Under the pieces are notes generated by a model that searched no databases, was not told where the DNA came from, and saw nothing but the letters and a program-made list of their open reading frames with translations. A DNA stretch of 30,205 nucleotides from an uncultured Faecalibacterium sp. (GTDB taxonomy: Bacteria; Bacillota; Clostridia; Oscillospirales; Ruminococcaceae), in NCBI GenBank assembly GCA_934512105.1, contig CAKSWQ010000027.1, positions 1 to 30,205 of the forward strand. Direction: 5' to 3'. Both the position numbers and the translations under genes were made by a program. This document shows, piece by piece, positions 1 to 7,891 of the stretch. The number at the start of each line of letters is the position of its first letter. Within the stretch, counting starts at the first letter, position 1.

Positions 1-33
1 AGGTAGCGAGTTCGAGCCTCGTCGGCCGCTCCA
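1..33 (+). tRNA. tRNA, 3' part only (isotype unresolved, Thr or Gly likely)
   Basis: The window opens inside a tRNA. A T-arm is visible: stem GCGAG, loop TTCGAGC, stem CTCGT (with one G-T pair). It is followed by a 7-base acceptor strand CGGCCGC, discriminator T73 and an encoded CCA ending at 33. The anticodon lies outside the window, so the isotype cannot be read. U73 fits Gly or Thr tRNAs of Firmicutes better than most others. A terminator follows six bases later, so this is the last gene of its transcript. Confidence 0.85.
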
Positions 34-38
34 ATACG

Positions 39-84
39 AAGCCATCGTTGATGCAGAAATGCAAAAGCGATGGCTTTTTGTTTT
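39..84 (+). terminator. Rho-independent terminator of the tRNA transcript
   Basis: A perfect 9-bp stem (AAGCCATCG at 39-47, CGATGGCTT at 68-76) is followed by TTTGTTTT at 77-84. An inner TGCA-GAAA-TGCA hairpin (52-63) fills the loop. The position just after the encoded CCA fits termination of the tRNA transcript. Confidence 0.85.
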
Positions 85-110
85 GTGTGGCAATGGCCGA
101 GAATGCCCAC

Positions 111-139
111 AGCGCCGCGCTTCCGTAGGAAGCGGCGCT
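111..139. repeat. Inverted repeat in intergenic DNA
   Basis: AGCGCCGC (111-118) and TTCC (121-124) pair with GGAA (128-131) and GCGGCGCT (132-139), giving a 12-bp stem with a 2-base bulge and a 3-base loop. No T-run follows. It sits directly upstream of the repeat copy at 144-277, in the place that the other copy (7892-8025) gives to a different structured module. Function unknown. Confidence 0.5.
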
Positions 140-143
140 GCAA

Positions 144-277
144 CTGCCGTTGTCCATCACAACCCCACTTGTGAAAAAGGAGTAGCGGAACGCCCGCAGG
201 CGTTCCGCTACTCCGAAATTTTAAATACTATTTCCGCTGAACATGGCTAGAGCGCAGCGGAAGCCATTCCAAATCGT
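144..277 (+). repeat. Dispersed intergenic repeat, copy A
   Basis: This 134-base stretch aligns without gaps to 7892-8025. Conserved parts are an opening CTGCCGTT, the box GTGAAAAA (171-178), a perfect 16-bp hairpin with loop CGCA (179-214), an AT-rich link ending TTTCC, a second hairpin (243-267) and a closing AAATCGT. The first hairpin differs in sequence between copies yet stays perfectly paired. In the second, the 13-base loop AGAGCGCAGCGGA is identical while the stem changes from ATGGCT/AGCCAT to ATGGTC/GGCCAT, keeping all six pairs. This implies selection on structure. No convincing protein is encoded. It could be a non-autonomous mobile repeat or a structured RNA. Confidence 0.8.
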
Positions 278-293
278 CCCGCTTGCCATAGCA

Positions 294-329
294 AAGAGCC
301 GCCGTACAACGCGATGCACGGCGGCTCTT
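294..329 (-). terminator. Hairpin downstream of the AEC permease gene, probable terminator
   Basis: A 12-bp perfect stem (294-305 with 318-329, core AGAGCCGCCGT) lies about 40 bases past the stop of the minus-strand permease gene. On the minus strand it is followed only by a short TTTGC, so the T-run is weak. The minus strand carries an A-rich stretch before it. It could work in both directions between the tRNA unit and the permease gene. Confidence 0.5.
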
Positions 330-367
330 CTTACAATATAAATATGGCGGCACCGCCGCACGGCACA

Positions 368-1294
368 TTACATCACCATGGTAATAATCAGTGCACACAG
401 TGGCAGGGTGACGATACTGAGCAGGGTGGTCAGCACCACGCTCCCGGCGGCAAAATGTTCATCGTGGCCGAACTGCACCGCAAATACCGAGGTGATGGCG
501 GCAGCCGGGCAGCATTCCAGCAGCGTGACCACCTGTGCGGCAGTGCCGTGGAAACCCAGCACCCCGAACAGTGCCAGCGTAGCCGCAGGGATCAGCAGCA
601 TCCGCACAGAGGCGAGTTTCCAGATGTGCTTGTCGGTCACGATGCTGCGCACGTCACCGGCGGCGATCAGCATACCGGTGATAAGCATGGATAGCGGGGT
701 GTTCACCCCGGCCAGCAGCTCCAGCGGCTGGGTGATTAAAGCAGGCAGCGGGATCTGCAGCAGATAGATGCCCAGACCCACCACAATGGCGTACAGCACC
801 GGAGTGCGCACCAGACTGCGGGCGACCTCCCTTACACTGGAGCCGCCGCTGACAAGGCCGTAGCCCAGCGTCCACAGCAGAATGTTGAACACAGTAACGT
901 AGGCGCTGGCATACAAAAGACCCTCAGAGCCGAACAGCGCCGAAATGAGCGGGAAGCCCATGTATGCCGCGTTGGAAAAAATGCAGGCAAACCGGAAAAT
1001 GGGCATCCGGCTGCCGGTCTTGCGGGCCGTGAGCAGCAGGGTGATCACGGTGCCCAGCAGCACGGACAGGATACTCATACCGAAAGCTGCCAGCAGATTG
1101 CGCAAAATCTGGGCGCTGAACTCCATGCGGTAAGAGTTTACCACCATGGCCGGTACGATAATGTACACCAGCAGATTGGAAAGCGCCTGTTTGTTTTCCA
1201 GCTTGAGCACACCGGTCTTGACCGCCACCATGCCTGTGCCGATCAGCAGGAACAAGACCGCGACCTGCTGCGCGGTGATGAGAGCCAGTTCCAT
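368..1294 (-). CDS. AEC-family (auxin efflux carrier-like) transporter
   Basis: A 308-residue, strongly hydrophobic protein that reads as a ten-helix permease of the AEC family, whose bacterial members export or exchange small organic acids such as malate or malonate. Helices begin at once (LALITAQQVAVLFLLIGTGM). The N-terminal repeat shows NLLVYIIVPAMVV, typical of the family, and the middle has FSNAAYMGFPL, matching the conserved N-x-G-F/Y-P segment of helix 4. The C-terminal half repeats the fold (CPAAAITSVFAVQFG). The ATG at 1294 is preceded by GGAGGAGGAG at 1301-1310; an upstream in-frame extension to 1375 lacks a site and crosses a terminator. It is the last gene before convergent intergenic DNA. 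The substrate cannot be told from sequence. Confidence 0.88.
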   Translation of the reverse strand: MELALITAQQVAVLFLLIGTGMVAVKTGVLKLENKQALSNLLVYIIVPAMVVNSYRMEFSAQILRNLLAAFGMSILSVLLGTVITLLLTARKTGSRMPIFRFACIFSNAAYMGFPLISALFGSEGLLYASAYVTVFNILLWTLGYGLVSGGSSVREVARSLVRTPVLYAIVVGLGIYLLQIPLPALITQPLELLAGVNTPLSMLITGMLIAAGDVRSIVTDKHIWKLASVRMLLIPAATLALFGVLGFHGTAAQVVTLLECCPAAAITSVFAVQFGHDEHFAAGSVVLTTLLSIVTLPLCALIITMVM

Positions 1295-1355
1295 AAAATT
1301 CTCCTCCTCCAAGTCATAACGTGTATACCACGAAAGATACAACACAGATATAGCA

Positions 1356-1394
1356 CAAAACCCTGCGGAGCGCAAGGCTGGACGCAGGGTTTTG
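1356..1394 (-). terminator. Rho-independent terminator after the NdpA-like gene
   Basis: CAAAACCCTGCG (1356-1367) pairs perfectly with CGCAGGGTTTTG (1383-1394). On the minus strand the closing arm ends in TTTTG, giving the T-run. It lies 21 bases past the stop of the minus-strand gene at 1415 and separates it from the permease gene. Confidence 0.75.
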
Positions 1395-1414
1395 CAAGAT
1401 TTTGCAGAAAATGC

Positions 1415-2404
1415 TTACAAAATAACATTTTTGATCAGCAGGGAAATGCTGCCGTCATCGGCGCGCAAAAACTCTACCTCCGATTCGGCGTTCAATAGTT
1501 CGGTGGGGATCTTTACCTCGATGCCGTTGGCGGTGCGCAGGCTGCGGCTCTCCATGCGGCGGATACGGGCGGGGGTCACGGTCACCGGCTGGGCGGCGCC
1601 GTCAAGGACATCACTCTTTTCCACATAGTCGTCAAAGGGCACGGCGGCGAGGGGGTATTCCTCCTCCAGCTGCTGGCGCACCTGCTGGATGGACACCTGA
1701 TTGTCGTTGTCGGCGGCCTGATTGGCGATCATCATGGCTACCTGTGCCTCCACATGGGGCGTTTCGGCGTAGTTTTCCTGCACAGCCTGCACGGCGGCTT
1801 CCTGAATGGCTTGCAGCTTCTTCTTTTCCGGCTGAGCAGTGGTGTACTGGAACACCACGGTGGAAAGGTAAAACTCCTTGTGACCGTCAATATCGTACTT
1901 CTTTTCCAGCAGCCGCATGGAGTAATCGGTCAGGTCTACCAGTGCACCCTCCTCCACCTTGCCGCTCTGGGTGGGCAGGCAGGCGCGCTGCTGGATGATG
2001 GAGTTTACCGGGGCACCCTCTACGGTCTCCATATAATGGGTGTAGCCGTTTTTGTAGTTCAGCTTCAGGATGCCCAGCCACGGCGCACCGTCTCGGGTAA
2101 AATCCACCACGGCAAGGTCTGCCCCGGGGATGGTGGTGTGGGCGTGCATATAGTCAAACAGCACCCCGGCAATGCGGCAGGAAAGATCCACAAAGTCCTG
2201 ATTGTGTTCCAGCTCATTTTTAAAGGCCGAGTCCGGCAGCGGGCGGCACTGGCGGATCTCGTCGCTGGCCAGCAGCTTTTCAATGTGGTTCTGCAGGTAG
2301 GCGTTCTTTTCGGCAGTCAGTTCCATGGGCCCGCCGCTGAGCACCGGCGCATCCATGGTGGTATCCAGAACGTGCAGAATGGCCTGATGAATGATGATCT
2401 CCAT
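1415..2404 (-). CDS. Nucleoid-associated protein, NdpA/YejK family (37 kDa)
   Basis: A 329-residue protein resembling the NdpA/YejK family, found with the nucleoid in enterobacteria and scattered through Firmicutes. Family features seen are the N-terminal IHQAILHVLD segment, the central VDFTRDGAPWLGILKLNYKN stretch in which a short substrate-like beta region precedes a QxxxLP turn (IIQQRACLPTQ), and a helical C-terminal half rich in Glu and Gln. In Clostridia the members have unknown detailed function. The ATG at 2404 is preceded by GAGGAG eight bases upstream. The gene is divergent from recD2 across 156 bases, with a promoter on each side, and carries its own terminator. Nothing unusual in length or composition. 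Confidence 0.82.
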   Translation of the reverse strand: MEIIIHQAILHVLDTTMDAPVLSGGPMELTAEKNAYLQNHIEKLLASDEIRQCRPLPDSAFKNELEHNQDFVDLSCRIAGVLFDYMHAHTTIPGADLAVVDFTRDGAPWLGILKLNYKNGYTHYMETVEGAPVNSIIQQRACLPTQSGKVEEGALVDLTDYSMRLLEKKYDIDGHKEFYLSTVVFQYTTAQPEKKKLQAIQEAAVQAVQENYAETPHVEAQVAMMIANQAADNDNQVSIQQVRQQLEEEYPLAAVPFDDYVEKSDVLDGAAQPVTVTPARIRRMESRSLRTANGIEVKIPTELLNAESEVEFLRADDGSISLLIKNVIL

Positions 2405-2440
2405 TGTTGCTCCTCATTTCGTGACGTAGTGTTTGCGCCC

Positions 2441-2449
2441 AGTATAGCA
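2441..2449 (-). promoter_or_regulatory. Extended -10 promoter of the NdpA-like gene
   Basis: On the minus strand the sequence reads TGCTATACT, an extended -10 (TGN then TATACT), about 36 bases upstream of the ATG. No good -35 is seen at the right distance, which is usual for extended -10 promoters. The same GTGCTATACT string recurs before the HAD gene at 12320-12328. Confidence 0.6.
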
Positions 2450-2500
2450 CAACCGCCGGAAAAAGGCGAGAGCCGCCCGGGTATTTTGCGGATTCTACAA

Positions 2501-2529
2501 TTTACAAATCCCGCCAAAAGGGCTATACT
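2501..2529 (+). promoter_or_regulatory. Promoter of recD2
   Basis: TTTACA (2501-2506), a 17-base spacer and TATACT (2524-2529) form a good sigma-A promoter. The transcript would start near 2536, leaving a short leader before the ribosome site at 2546-2552. A TATAAT at 2530-2535 is too far from the -35 (23 bases) to be preferred. Confidence 0.7.
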
Positions 2530-2560
2530 TATAATATCTGTGCAAAAGGAGGTGGAACTG

Positions 2561-4792
2561 GTGGACGAGCAGCTGGAACAGATCGAAGGCGTCGTAGAGG
2601 ATATCATCTACGAGAACGAGGATAACGGCTATGTGGTGTTCGAGATCTCCGGCGGCGGTGTGCTCACCGTGGTCTGCGGCATCGTAGGCGAGTTGCACGC
2701 AGGGGAAAGCGTCATCTGCCGCGGCCGGTACGAAAACCATGCCACCTATGGCCGCCAGTTCCACGCGCAGGAATGCGAGACCGATATGCCCAAGGATCTG
2801 GAAGCGGTGTATGCCTTTCTGGCCAGCCGCTCCCTGCCGTATATCGGCGCAAGAACTGCGGATAAGATCATTGATATGTTCGGCGCTGAGGCGCTGGAGG
2901 TCATCGCCAACGACCCCGCCCGGCTGACTAAGATCCCCGGCATCTCGCCGGATAAAGCTGACCGCATCCAGCAGGAATTTAAGCGGATGTTCGGGATGCG
3001 GGAGCTCATCGCCTATCTGGCGCAGTTCGAGATCAGCCCCCGCAAGGCCATGGAGGTGTTCAAGGCTTTTGGGGTGGGGGCAATGCAGGCCATCGCGTCA
3101 AACCCCTATCTGCTGTGCGGCGAGCCGTTGCAGCTGGACTTCCGCCACGCGGACAGCATCGCCCAGTATTACCACATGGAAGGGGACTGCTCCCAGCGGC
3201 TGGAAGCCGCCCTGCTGCGCACTTTGCGCCACAATGCGGGCAACGGCCACACCTGTCTGCCCCGGGCGCAGCTGCTGGCCACTGCCTCCAACTTTATCCA
3301 TCAGCCGCCGGAAAAGCTGGCCCGGGCGCTGGATCATTGCATCGAAACGGAAGAACTGTGCGTAAAAATGTTCGATGCCGTACCTTATATTTATCTGCCG
3401 GATCTGCTGGCTGCGGAGCAGGACATTGCCGACCGGCTGGATCTGCTGGCAAAGCGCGGCAAGAACACCGCCCGGGATCTGGATAAAAATATCCAGATCT
3501 TAGAGCTGACGCAGGGCTTTGCCTACGCACCTCTGCAAAGGGAAGCCATCCGCAAGGCCATGACCGAAAACTGCCTTGTGCTCACCGGCGGCCCAGGCAC
3601 CGGCAAGACCACCACCGTCAACGCCATTTTGCAGTTGCTGGAAAACCAGGCCGAGCGGGTTGCCCTGTGCGCCCCCACTGGACGCGCCGCCAAGCGGCTC
3701 AGCGAGCTGACCGGCCGCAAAGCCAGCACCATCCACCGCCTGCTGGAGGTGGACTACACCGGCGGCGTGGTCAGTTTTATCCATAACGACAAAAACCTGC
3801 TCAAGTGTGATGTGGTCATTCTGGACGAGATGAGCATGGTGGACGTCAAGCTGTTTCAGGCGCTCATTGCGGCGCTGCGCTACACCTGCCGTATTATTAT
3901 GGTAGGCGATGCCGACCAGCTGCCCAGCGTAGGCGCGGGCAACATCCTCAGCGAGGTCATCCGCTCCGGCTGCGTGCCCACCGTCTGCCTGAACGAGATC
4001 TTCCGGCAGGCAAAGCGCAGCCTCATCGTGGAAAACGCCCACCACATCATCTCCGGCGAGCCGCTGCAAAAGGGCAGCAAGACCGACGACTTCTTCTTTC
4101 TGGAAGCAGACGGCGAGGCCGCGCAGCGTCTGGTGTGCGACCTTGTTACCACTCGATTGCCCCGGAGTTACGGCTTTGACCCCATCCGGGACATTCAGGT
4201 GCTGTGCCCCACAAAGCTTGGCCCCACCGGCACGCAGGCGCTGAACGTGGAGCTGCAAAATCTGCTCAACCCGCCCCAGAAGGGCAAGCCCCAGCTGCAA
4301 AGCGCCGCCCGGGTGTTCCGGGTGGGGGACAAGGTGATGCAGGTACGCAACAACTACGAGATCGTCTGGAACCGCATCGGCGGCGAGCAGGGTGTAGGCG
4401 CCTACAACGGCGATATCGGCATTGTGGAAAGCATCAATGTGCGGGAGCGCTCCATGGTGGTGCGCATGGATGACCGGCGGCTGCTCTACCCGGCGGAAAA
4501 CCTGAACGAGCTGGAGATCGCCTACGCCATTACGGTGCACAAAAGTCAGGGCAGCGAATTCCCGGCGGTGATCCTGCCGGTGGCGCAGGTGCCGCCAAGG
4601 CTGTGCTACCGCAACCTGTTCTACACCGGCGTTACCCGCGCGCGCAGGCTGTGCGTTGTGGCAGGACGCAGGGATGTGGTGAACAGCATGATGAGCAACA
4701 TCCGGCAGAACCTGCGTTACAGCGGCCTGTGCGCCCTGCTGCAGGCCGGACAGCCGCCACAGCAGCTCAGCACAGAAGGGGAGAGCCCCTGA
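2561..4792 (+). CDS. recD2: ATP-dependent RecD-like DNA helicase, RecD2 type
   Basis: A 743-residue superfamily 1B 5'-3' DNA helicase of the RecD2 (YrrC) type, which works without RecB/RecC in repair and replication-fork maintenance. An N-terminal OB-like region is followed by helix-hairpin-helix repeats around residues 95-160 (KIPGISPDKADRI). The motor begins with Walker A GGPGTGKT (343-350). Motif II DE is at 422-423 (DEMSMVD), motif III is GDADQLPSVG, and the late SF1 motif VHKSQGSE is at 659-666, followed by the YTGVTRARRL motif VI. Length fits the family. GTG at 2561 is chosen because AAAGGAGG ends eight bases upstream; the open frame extends back to 1754 but overlaps the divergent gene and the promoter. 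mreB follows 139 bases later with its own promoter. Confidence 0.95.
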   Translation: MDEQLEQIEGVVEDIIYENEDNGYVVFEISGGGVLTVVCGIVGELHAGESVICRGRYENHATYGRQFHAQECETDMPKDLEAVYAFLASRSLPYIGARTADKIIDMFGAEALEVIANDPARLTKIPGISPDKADRIQQEFKRMFGMRELIAYLAQFEISPRKAMEVFKAFGVGAMQAIASNPYLLCGEPLQLDFRHADSIAQYYHMEGDCSQRLEAALLRTLRHNAGNGHTCLPRAQLLATASNFIHQPPEKLARALDHCIETEELCVKMFDAVPYIYLPDLLAAEQDIADRLDLLAKRGKNTARDLDKNIQILELTQGFAYAPLQREAIRKAMTENCLVLTGGPGTGKTTTVNAILQLLENQAERVALCAPTGRAAKRLSELTGRKASTIHRLLEVDYTGGVVSFIHNDKNLLKCDVVILDEMSMVDVKLFQALIAALRYTCRIIMVGDADQLPSVGAGNILSEVIRSGCVPTVCLNEIFRQAKRSLIVENAHHIISGEPLQKGSKTDDFFFLEADGEAAQRLVCDLVTTRLPRSYGFDPIRDIQVLCPTKLGPTGTQALNVELQNLLNPPQKGKPQLQSAARVFRVGDKVMQVRNNYEIVWNRIGGEQGVGAYNGDIGIVESINVRERSMVVRMDDRRLLYPAENLNELEIAYAITVHKSQGSEFPAVILPVAQVPPRLCYRNLFYTGVTRARRLCVVAGRRDVVNSMMSNIRQNLRYSGLCALLQAGQPPQQLSTEGESP

Positions 4793-4842
4793 TAAAACCG
4801 CACAGAACAGCGGCAAAGATTGTATACTTTTTGCCGCAACTA

Positions 4843-4851
4843 TGTTATACT
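4843..4851 (+). promoter_or_regulatory. Extended -10 promoter of the mreB homologue
   Basis: TGTTATACT gives an extended -10 about 80 bases before the start codon. The -35 region is poor. An 8-bp inverted repeat (GCGGCAAA at 4810-4817, TTTGCCGC at 4830-4837) lies just upstream and overlaps the expected -35 area. It has no T-run and could be an operator rather than a terminator for recD2. Confidence 0.5.
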
Positions 4852-4931
4852 AAAGCAGTCTTTGTTTTTTGCCCGCAGCTGCGGGCGTTACATACATGAT
4901 AGAGGAACGCAGAGAAAGGAATCAGGCAATT

Positions 4932-5957
4932 ATGGCACAGAATGATATCGGCATTGACCTTGGTACTACTACCATCATCATCGCGCAGGAGGGCAAGGGC
5001 GTAGTGCTCAACCAGCCCAGCGTTGTAGCAATGGATACCCGCAAGAACACCGTGCTGGAGGCCGGCGACAAGGCACTGGCTATGGTGGGACGCACGCCCA
5101 ACTACATTTCCGCTATCTTCCCGCTGAAGGATGGCGTCATCAGCGACCACACCATGACCCGGGAACTGATCTGCCGCTTTGTCAAGCAGGTGTACAGTTC
5201 CCACATGGTCAAGCCCCGGGTGGCCGTGTGCGTGCCCGCCGCCATTACCGGCATCGAGAGCGACGCTGTGGTGGAGGCTGTGGTGGCTGCCGGTGCCCGT
5301 CAGGTGTATCTGATCGATGAGCCTATCGCTGCCGCCCTTGGCTCCGGCATCGACATCACCCTGCCGGACGGCCGCATGATCATTGATATCGGCGGCGGTA
5401 CCACGGATATCGCCGTGCTGAGCCTTGGCGGCAAGGTAAAGGCCACCAGTGTGCGCGTGGCCGGTAACCACTACGATGAGGAGATCCTCAAGCACGTCCG
5501 CAACAAATACAGCATTGCCATCGGCCAGCGCACCGCCGAGGAGCTGAAAAAGCACGTTGCCTGCTGCCCCCAGAAGACTGATTTCCACGAGAGCATGGAG
5601 ATCAAGGGCCGCAGCCTGCTCACCGGTCTGCCGGTGCGCGTGACCGTTTCCACCGATGACCTGTACGAGCCGGTGATGATGCTCAGCGAGCAGATCGGCA
5701 CCGCAGCCCATCAGGTGCTGGAAAAGACCCCGCCGGAGCTGGCAGGCGATATCTACCGCAACGGTGTCATGCTGACCGGCGGCGGCGCCCAGCTGCACGG
5801 CCTGACCGAATATCTGAGCCAGGAGCTGAAGGTGGAGGTCACGGTCTCGCCGGATCCCGTAAACTGCGTTGCACTGGGCACGGCACAGAGCCTTTCCATC
5901 GGTGATAAGCTGGAAACCGGCTTTACGGACGCTACCCCGCGCATCGGCCGCCGCTAA
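4932..5957 (+). CDS. mreB: Rod shape-determining protein of the MreB/Mbl family
   Basis: A 341-residue bacterial actin homologue that would polymerise under the membrane and guide the cell-wall elongation machine. The phosphate 1 loop GIDLGTTTI is at the N-terminus, the VCVPAAITGIE segment marks subdomain IIA, the phosphate 2 loop IIDIGGGTTDIAVLSLGG lies mid-protein, and the adenosine motif MLTGGGAQLHGL is near residue 290. LIDEPIAAALG is typical of MreB. The start at 4932 gives the usual MreB N-terminus; an AAAGGAA site lies about 12 bases upstream, a little far. In-frame starts further up would add residues unlike the family. No mreC or mreD is adjacent, so this may be a second MreB-type paralogue (Mbl or MreBH role). 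Confidence 0.93.
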   Translation: MAQNDIGIDLGTTTIIIAQEGKGVVLNQPSVVAMDTRKNTVLEAGDKALAMVGRTPNYISAIFPLKDGVISDHTMTRELICRFVKQVYSSHMVKPRVAVCVPAAITGIESDAVVEAVVAAGARQVYLIDEPIAAALGSGIDITLPDGRMIIDIGGGTTDIAVLSLGGKVKATSVRVAGNHYDEEILKHVRNKYSIAIGQRTAEELKKHVACCPQKTDFHESMEIKGRSLLTGLPVRVTVSTDDLYEPVMMLSEQIGTAAHQVLEKTPPELAGDIYRNGVMLTGGGAQLHGLTEYLSQELKVEVTVSPDPVNCVALGTAQSLSIGDKLETGFTDATPRIGRR

Positions 5958-6018
5958 GTTGGGTCGTTTTGTCCATGCCATATCACAAAGCAGCAAAAAG
6001 AAAAATTGTTAATTTTTG

Positions 6019-6047
6019 TTGAAATAAATGGCAAAATACGGTATACT
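6019..6047 (+). promoter_or_regulatory. Promoter of oadG-oadB with possible Rex-like half site
   Basis: TTGAAA (6019-6024), a 17-base spacer and TATACT (6042-6047) form a strong promoter. TTGTTAA at 6006-6012, six bases upstream of the -35, matches one half of the Rex operator plan (TTGTTAA-N6-TTAACAA). The second half at 6019-6025, TTGAAAT, matches only 4 of 7. An AT hairpin (AAAAATT/AATTTTT, 6001-6017) overlaps it and may also act as an UP-like element. Confidence 0.75.
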
Positions 6048-6116
6048 ATACCCAAATTGATTTTCTGCTAACGATCTTGTATCGCTTGCAGTATCCAACA
6101 AACAGGAGGAAAAACC

Positions 6117-6473
6117 ATGGACTTAGGTTTCGATGTGGTCGTTACCATTACTGGTATCGTGCTGGTGTTCCTGATCCTCGTGCTGCTGATGGCGATCATC
6201 ACGCTGGAGGGCAAGATCTTCGACTCGATGAATGCCAAGAAGAAGGCCGCCAAGACTGCTGCGCAGGCACCTGCCGCAAAGCCCGCTGCCGCTCCGGTAC
6301 AGCAGGCTGCGCCCGCTCCTCAGGTGGAGGAAGGCATCCCCGGTGATGTGGTGGCTGCCATTATGGCTGCTATCCATGCAATGGGCAACGGCAAGTACAC
6401 CCTTAAAGCAGTGCGTCGTGGCAAAAATGGCTGGGGCAAGGCCGGCGTGAACGACACCACGGCCCCGTTTTAA
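6117..6473 (+). CDS. oadG: Sodium-pump decarboxylase gamma subunit, OadG family
   Basis: A 118-residue small membrane subunit. One transmembrane helix (residues about 9-29, ITGIVLVFLILVLLMAIITL) is followed by a charged KKKAAK stretch and an Ala/Pro-rich linker (residues 45-70), the plan of OadG-type gamma subunits that hold the soluble carboxyltransferase against the membrane pump. The C-terminal domain DVVAAIMAAIHAM with a Trp near the end is common in clostridial members. No biotin-attachment motif (E/A-M-K-M) is present, so it is not a biotin carrier. Strong site AGGAGG lies seven bases before the ATG. It is co-transcribed with the beta subunit 15 bases downstream. Confidence 0.85.
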   Translation: MDLGFDVVVTITGIVLVFLILVLLMAIITLEGKIFDSMNAKKKAAKTAAQAPAAKPAAAPVQQAAPAPQVEEGIPGDVVAAIMAAIHAMGNGKYTLKAVRRGKNGWGKAGVNDTTAPF

Positions 6474-6488
6474 CACAGGAGGAAGAGC

Positions 6489-7697
6489 ATGACACAGTTT
6501 ATTGATACTCTGGTCGGTATTTTCCAAAGCTCCGGCTTTGCACAGTTTGGCCAGCCCGGCGGCTGGCTGTACGCCGTGATGATCTGCGTGGGCTGCTTTT
6601 TGCTGTACCTCGCCATCGTCAAGGAGTTCGAACCTCTGATCCTGCTGCCCATGGCCTTTGGCATGATCCTTGCCAACCTCCCCGGCAGCGGCATCATCCA
6701 CATGCAGTACTTCGTCGGTGACGGTCTGGAGCACCCCATGTGGGTCGAGATCCTGAACAACGGCGGTCTGGCCGATATGCTCTACATGGGCGTTAAGCTG
6801 GGCATCTACCCGCCGCTGATCTTCCTCGGCATCGGCACCATGACCGACTTTGCACCCCTGATCTCCAACCCCAAGAGCCTGCTGCTGGGCGCTGCCGCAC
6901 AGTTCGGTATCTTCGGTACTTACATGGGCGCCCGTCTGCTGGCCGCTACCGGTCTGGTGGACTTCACCCAGAAGCAGTCCGCTGCCATCGCCATCATCGG
7001 CGGTGCCGACGGCCCCACCGCGATCTTCGTTACCTCCCGTCTGGCACCTGAGCTGCTGGGCAGTATCGCCGTGGCAGCGTACAGCTACATGGCACTGGTG
7101 CCCGTCATCCAGCCGCCTATCATGAAGGCACTGACCACCTCCAAGGAGCGCTCTGTTGTTATGAAGCAGCTGCGCACCGTCTCCAAGACCGAGAGGATCA
7201 TCTTCCCCATTATGGTCACCATCATCGTTTCCCTCATCGTGCCCGATGCCGCCGTTCTGGTCGGTATGCTGATGCTGGGCAACCTGATGAAGGAGTGCGG
7301 CGTTGTGGATCGTATCCAGAAGACTGCTGGTAACGAGCTGATGAATATCATCACCATCTTCCTTGCCCTGTCTGTTGGCTGCACCACCAGTGCAAACACC
7401 TTCCTGAACACCCGCACCCTGTTCATCATCGTGCTGGGTCTGATCGCCTTCTCCTTCGGCACCGCAGCCGGTGTGCTGTGCGGTAAGGTCATGTACAAGC
7501 TGACCGGCGGTCAGGTGAACCCCCTGATCGGTTCTGCAGGCGTTTCCGCTGTGCCTATGGCCGCTCGTGTTTCCCAGAAGGTCGGTCAGAGCGAGAACCC
7601 CTCCAACTTCCTGCTGATGCACGCCATGGGCCCCAACGTGGCCGGCGTTATCGGTTCTGCCGTTGCTGCTGGTATCCTGATCAACATCTTCGGCTAA
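6489..7697 (+). CDS. oadB: Sodium-translocating decarboxylase beta subunit, OadB/GcdB family
   Basis: A 402-residue integral membrane protein that decarboxylates carboxybiotin and couples this to outward sodium transport. The family motif GGADGPTAIF is seen with the key aspartate at residue 174 (D203 in the Klebsiella enzyme by family knowledge). SYMALVPVIQPPIMK and the late GCTTSANTFLN segment, which carries the second sodium-site residues, are also present. Length is normal. AGGAGGAAG precedes the ATG. The alpha (carboxyltransferase) subunit and biotin carrier are not in the window, so the substrate (oxaloacetate, glutaconyl-CoA or methylmalonyl-CoA) cannot be decided here. A strong terminator follows. 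Confidence 0.92.
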   Translation: MTQFIDTLVGIFQSSGFAQFGQPGGWLYAVMICVGCFLLYLAIVKEFEPLILLPMAFGMILANLPGSGIIHMQYFVGDGLEHPMWVEILNNGGLADMLYMGVKLGIYPPLIFLGIGTMTDFAPLISNPKSLLLGAAAQFGIFGTYMGARLLAATGLVDFTQKQSAAIAIIGGADGPTAIFVTSRLAPELLGSIAVAAYSYMALVPVIQPPIMKALTTSKERSVVMKQLRTVSKTERIIFPIMVTIIVSLIVPDAAVLVGMLMLGNLMKECGVVDRIQKTAGNELMNIITIFLALSVGCTTSANTFLNTRTLFIIVLGLIAFSFGTAAGVLCGKVMYKLTGGQVNPLIGSAGVSAVPMAARVSQKVGQSENPSNFLLMHAMGPNVAGVIGSAVAAGILINIFG

Positions 7698-7720
7698 TCA
7701 CATCCTGAAGCACCATCCCA

Positions 7721-7757
7721 AGAGCCATCGCACAGCCTCGTGCGGTGGCTCTTTTTG
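7721..7757 (+). terminator. Rho-independent terminator of oadG-oadB
   Basis: AGAGCCATCGCAC (7721-7733) pairs with GTGCGGTGGCTCT (7740-7752) over 13 bp with one T-G pair and a 6-base loop. A T-run follows at 7752-7756. It ends the decarboxylase operon before the repeat-filled stretch. Confidence 0.88.
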
Positions 7758-7802
7758 CGCAGAACAATTTTAAATGGCCGCCGCCATCGGGCTGCAACAA
7801 AT

Positions 7803-7880
7803 ACACTTTCACGAGAGAGTGTGAAGGCGTCCCCTTGGGGGAGCTGGCTGCGAACGCAGTGAGCAGACTGAGGGGGAAAC
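7803..7880 (+). repeat. Structured intergenic module of clostridial dispersed-repeat type
   Basis: This stretch has no gene but clear pairing. TCCCC near 7830 can pair with GGGGGA ending near 7877 and encloses an inner CTGCG-AA-CGCAG hairpin (about 7848-7859). The wording GGGGGAGCTGGC ... GACTGAGGGGG resembles dispersed repeats I recall from many gut Clostridia; this is memory, not a search. It directly precedes repeat copy B and is missing from the same place before copy A, so 7803-8025 looks like two modules joined. Confidence 0.5.
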
Positions 7881-7891
7881 CAGCGCGGAAG

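Noticed and set aside
59..250. Possible 63-codon gene after the tRNA
   Set aside because: It runs through the tRNA terminator and repeat copy A, has no ribosome site, and the hairpin arms dominate its codons.
1754..2560. Upstream extension of the recD2 frame by 269 codons
   Set aside because: It is antisense to the NdpA-like gene, crosses the recD2 promoter, and the strong site before GTG 2561 marks the real start.
4810..4837. GCGGCAAA/TTTGCCGC hairpin as terminator of recD2
   Set aside because: The T residues are inside the stem and AACTATG follows; it is noted only as a possible operator near the mreB promoter.
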